Shown here: in pieces, positions 61,014-64,000 of the stretch
How the letters are laid out: the number at the start of each line of letters is the position of its first letter
Numbering within the stretch: the stretch's first letter is position 1
Source of the DNA: an uncultured Sphingobacteriales bacterium
GTDB lineage: Bacteria; Bacteroidota; Bacteroidia; Chitinophagales; Chitinophagaceae
DNA: 64,000 nt
Reading direction: 5' to 3'
Assembly (NCBI GenBank): GCA_937991535.1
Contig: CALKHN010000047.1
Span: 16,266 to 80,265 of the forward strand
The notes under the pieces: model-generated
The model's input: only the letters and a program-made list of their open reading frames with translations
The model's database searches: none
Told to the model about the DNA's origin: nothing
Position numbers and translations under genes: made by a program

Positions 61014-63776
61014 ATGAAAATAAAGTTCAACAAAAAATTACTGCTTATTACCGCAATACTCGTTGCGGCTCTTGTTGTAACCACCAGCCTTATTGGTCAC
61101 AAAAGAGTTGATTATAATACGGAAGTAAAGCCCCTCTTCAATAAAAAATGCATCACCTGCCATGGCGGTGTAAAAAAAGAATCGGGTTTTAGCCTGTTGT
61201 TCCGGTCTGAAGCATTGGCAAAAGCGGAGAGTGGTAAACTGGCGATTGTTCCGGGCGATCCCGACAACAGCGAGATGATCCGCAGAATTACCAGCAAAGA
61301 TCCTGAAGAAAGAATGCCTTACCAGCACGCACCTTTAAGCTCCGAAGAAATTGATATGCTCCGGCAATGGATTAAAGAAGGAGCGCATTGGGGCGATCAT
61401 TGGGCATATGTGGCAGTAAAACCGGTAGAAGTACCGGATGCGGCTTCAGGATTTTGGGGCTTTCTGTCGGGGAAAAATGAATGGGTTAAAAATGATATTG
61501 ATCATTTTATTTACAATCAACTCAAACTGCAGAAACTGGAGCCATCTGCCATGGCAGATAAGGCTGCGCTTTTACGAAGAGCGAGCCTTGATATCGCAGG
61601 CGTTCCTCCATCGGATGACCTTGCACATAAATTCCTGAATGATAATAGCGCTGATGCATATGAAAAACTGGTAGATGAATTGCTGGCTTCGCCGCAATAT
61701 GGTGAAAAATGGACGTCTATGTGGCTTGATCTGGCACGCTATGCCGACAGCAAAGGATATGAAAAAGACAGTTACCGCTCTATTTGGCGCTACCGCGACT
61801 GGCTGATCAAAGCATTTAACAGCGACATGCCCTACGACCAGTTTTTAACTGAACAACTTGCAGGTGATCTGATGCCGGATGCTACTGATGAACAATTGAT
61901 TGCCACCGCGTTTAACCGCAATTCCATGACCAATGATGAAGGTGGCACAGATGATGAGGAGTTTAGAACAGCGGCCGTAATTGACCGGGTAAACACCACC
62001 TGGGAAACCCTGATGAGTACAACCTTTGCCTGCGTGCAATGCCATAGCCATCCCTATGATCCGTTTAAGCATGATGAGTATTATACATTTATGGCATTTT
62101 TCAACAATACAAGGGATGAAGATGTAACAGGAGATTATCCGCAATTGCGTGAATTTAGCGCTAAAGACAATATAAAATTTGAGAAACTGAAAACATGGCT
62201 GGCAGAACATGCAAGTAAAGAGAAAAGCCACGAAGTCATTAGCTTTCTCAAAACGTGGCAGCCTGCTGTTAATGCACATCTTGCCGATCAATTGGTGAAC
62301 AGTTCGGTTTCAGATACCAGGCTCGCGCTCAGGAATAATGCAGTTAGCCGTTTACCCGGGATTGATCTTACCAATAAAAATGTATTGCATTATCGCTATA
62401 TTTCAGGAATTGGAAAGGGAAAATTGACAATTCATTTGGATAGTCCAGACGGACCTGTGCTGGCATCCACTGTTATACCCCCGTCGCAGGGATGGGGTGT
62501 GGGCAGGATTGATCTTAATGTGGTTAGTGGTGTACACGATCTGTATTTTACATACAACAACCCTGCTGCTGAGAAAACGGATGAGAATACCCTGGCATAC
62601 TTCGACTGGTTTTATTTTACTTCAGCTTTCCCCGGCAGGAAAGCCCCGGGATACGATAGCGCTTATGCCTGGTTTAATGAGTTGATCAACACTTCCGCTA
62701 CTACCGTTACACCTGTGTTGATTGAGAACCCGCCTGATATGTTTCGTTCCACCCATGTATTTGAAAGGGGCAACTGGATGGTGAAAGGCGATAAAGTTCA
62801 GGCTGATGTACCTCATTCACTCAATCCGCTGCCGCAAGGAGCACCACGCAACCGGCTCGGTCTGGCGATGTGGATGACGGATAAAAAAAATCCACTTACA
62901 TCAAGAACCATTGTAAACAGGATATGGGAACAACTCATGGGACAGGGGATCGCCGAAACACTGGAAGATCTGGGCTCCCAGGGTATTGAGCCCACACACC
63001 GGTTGTTGTTAGACTGGCTGTCCGGGCAATTAATGAATGAATATAACTGGAGCCTTAAAAAGTTGGTCAAAACCATTGTGATGTCGGCTACTTACCGGCA
63101 GGATTCTAAAATAACCCCCGAAATGCTGGAAAAGGATCCTTTTAATAAATATTATGCACGCGGGCCCCGGATAAGGCTATCCGCTGAACAAATAAGAGAC
63201 CAGGCTTTGGCACTGTCTGGATTATTAAGTCCGAAAATGTACGGTGAAAGCGTAATGCCTTACCAGCCGCAGGGCATATGGCTATCCCCTTATGATGGCA
63301 AGGTATGGGAAAAAAGTACAGGGGAAGATCAATACCGGCGTGCGGTATATACCTACTGGAAGCGTACAGCCCCTTATCCTACGATGCTTAGTTTTGATGG
63401 TGTGGCGCGTGAAGTGTGTGTTGCCCGGCGAATACGAACCAATACACCTCTGCAGGCCCTTGCTACTTTAAATGATGAGGGTTTTATTGAAATGGCACGG
63501 CATTTTGCAGCCAGAATGGAAAAGGAAAGTGGCGGCAGCGTGCAGCAGCAGATCAGCAAAGGGTATGAGTTGGCGATGTTTCGGTCCATCAGCAAAGAAA
63601 AGCTGGAACCTTTAATGAACTTATATCAACAGACTTTGCAGCAATTTAAGAAAGATGAAAAGAAAACCTGTGAAATGATCGGAGCAAATAGGGGCAACAA
63701 TACACCCGAAAAAGCAGCACTGATTGTAGTGGCAAATGCCATGCTTAATTTAGATGAATTTGTTACGAAAAATTGA
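61014..63776 (+). CDS. DUF1549/DUF1553 c-type cytochrome-domain protein (PSD1-containing)
   Basis: The 920-residue protein is exported through an N-terminal membrane segment (LLLITAILVAALVVTTSLIG, about 9-28). A planctomycete-type cytochrome c domain (PSC1) carries haem site CITCH (about residue 43). A PSD1/DUF1549 domain (about 165-360) contains a second site CVQCH (about 341) with SHPYDPF, and a DUF1553 domain (about 605-880) includes NRIWEQLMGQGIAETLEDLG. Such proteins cluster with a DUF1501 sulfatase-like partner, which may lie beyond the right edge. Role is thought to be oxidation of a sugar or other substrate; specificity is unknown. Linked to SusC/SusD in position only. Confidence 0.9.
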   Translation: MKIKFNKKLLLITAILVAALVVTTSLIGHKRVDYNTEVKPLFNKKCITCHGGVKKESGFSLLFRSEALAKAESGKLAIVPGDPDNSEMIRRITSKDPEERMPYQHAPLSSEEIDMLRQWIKEGAHWGDHWAYVAVKPVEVPDAASGFWGFLSGKNEWVKNDIDHFIYNQLKLQKLEPSAMADKAALLRRASLDIAGVPPSDDLAHKFLNDNSADAYEKLVDELLASPQYGEKWTSMWLDLARYADSKGYEKDSYRSIWRYRDWLIKAFNSDMPYDQFLTEQLAGDLMPDATDEQLIATAFNRNSMTNDEGGTDDEEFRTAAVIDRVNTTWETLMSTTFACVQCHSHPYDPFKHDEYYTFMAFFNNTRDEDVTGDYPQLREFSAKDNIKFEKLKTWLAEHASKEKSHEVISFLKTWQPAVNAHLADQLVNSSVSDTRLALRNNAVSRLPGIDLTNKNVLHYRYISGIGKGKLTIHLDSPDGPVLASTVIPPSQGWGVGRIDLNVVSGVHDLYFTYNNPAAEKTDENTLAYFDWFYFTSAFPGRKAPGYDSAYAWFNELINTSATTVTPVLIENPPDMFRSTHVFERGNWMVKGDKVQADVPHSLNPLPQGAPRNRLGLAMWMTDKKNPLTSRTIVNRIWEQLMGQGIAETLEDLGSQGIEPTHRLLLDWLSGQLMNEYNWSLKKLVKTIVMSATYRQDSKITPEMLEKDPFNKYYARGPRIRLSAEQIRDQALALSGLLSPKMYGESVMPYQPQGIWLSPYDGKVWEKSTGEDQYRRAVYTYWKRTAPYPTMLSFDGVAREVCVARRIRTNTPLQALATLNDEGFIEMARHFAARMEKESGGSVQQQISKGYELAMFRSISKEKLEPLMNLYQQTLQQFKKDEKKTCEMIGANRGNNTPEKAALIVVANAMLNLDEFVTKN

Positions 63777-63789
63777 ATTAGTAGATAAA

Positions 63790-64000
63790 ACGATGTGTAT
63801 GTATGTGCCTATGATCCTATGTGTTGAAAAAAATATATTCACACATAGACACAGTGGAAAACATAGGAACACAATAGAGAAGTAAAATTTGATAAGGAGG
63901 AAAATAACTATGTGCGCCTATGTGTCTATGATCCTATGTGTTGAAAAAAAAATATATTCACACATAGACACAGTGGAAAACATAGGAACACAATAGAGAA
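63790..64000 (+). repeat. Repeat units of the 99-bp array family, 117-bp period, truncated by window end
   Basis: The junction CTATGATCCTATGTG occurs at 63809 and 63926, a period of 117 bp. Each copy shows CACATAGACACAGTGG, then AACATAGGAACACAATAG, as in the array upstream of the amylase. The two arms CACATAG/CTATGTG are again inverted. An AAGGAGG followed nine bases on by ATG (63910) starts a 28-codon frame within the second unit (MCAYVSMILCVEKK first). The right edge of the window cuts the array. Confidence 0.85.

Overview
The window looks like the chromosome of a Bacteroidota bacterium, most likely a Chitinophagaceae-type soil or freshwater heterotroph. The family is an inference; the phylum is well supported. 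Evidence for the phylum: an ECF sigma/FecR/SusC/SusD cluster, two proteins with T9SS type A sorting domains, several secreted proteins with Cys lipoboxes, repeated upstream matches to the Bacteroidetes -7 box TAnnTTTG, and weak Shine-Dalgarno sites. Most of the window is ordinary core chromosome with good synteny logic, broken by repeat-rich accessory stretches.

Layout. 1-8 kb: partial zinc-type alcohol dehydrogenase with a WYL regulator, asnB, a two-part FAD/Fe-S 2-hydroxyacid dehydrogenase, a cupin and a NYN/LOTUS RNase-like protein. 8-19.7 kb: a large unknown outer-membrane protein, a coiled-coil membrane protein, a DNA_pol_B_exo2-type exonuclease, holA, a di-haem cytochrome c, an SDR threonine dehydrogenase, a TlpA-like thioredoxin protein, a membrane J-protein and a class III aminotransferase. 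19.75-21.6 kb: an AT-rich orphan Rhs/polymorphic-toxin-type cassette between two direct copies of a dispersed repeat (third copy near 6.7 kb). 21.6-25.3 kb: envelope proteins and ispH. 25.4-26.4 kb: nine tandem ~99-bp units with inverted ends; relatives of these units close the window at 63.8-64.0 kb. 26.5-37.2 kb: a GH13 amylase, smpB, accD, a LolC/E permease, rbfA, an MsbA-like exporter, then acpP-fabF-rnc. 37.4-42.4 kb: TIM-barrel isomerase, an NtrC-type response regulator with its histidine kinase, and an esterase. 42.8-46.5 kb: a lipoprotein and a secreted T9SS lipase-like gene broken by one in-frame TAA. 46.5-50.9 kb: radC, prs-rplY, pth, a FAH-family hydrolase. 51-64 kb: a collagen-like lipoprotein, a sigma factor with a TPR membrane partner, then FecI-FecR-SusC-SusD and a DUF1549/DUF1553 (PSD1) c-haem protein.

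How genes work together: acpP-fabF-rnc, prs-rplY, rbfA-lolC and sigma/anti-sigma pairs look like co-transcribed units. The 3' end of the window is a cell-surface-signalling nutrient uptake locus: FecR senses SusC occupancy through its STN domain and releases the FecI sigma factor; a strong hairpin separates susD from the PSD1 gene. No tRNA, rRNA, CRISPR, integrase or transposase gene was seen. The most unusual material is the structured repeat array, the Rhs cassette between direct repeats and the nonsense-split lipase.
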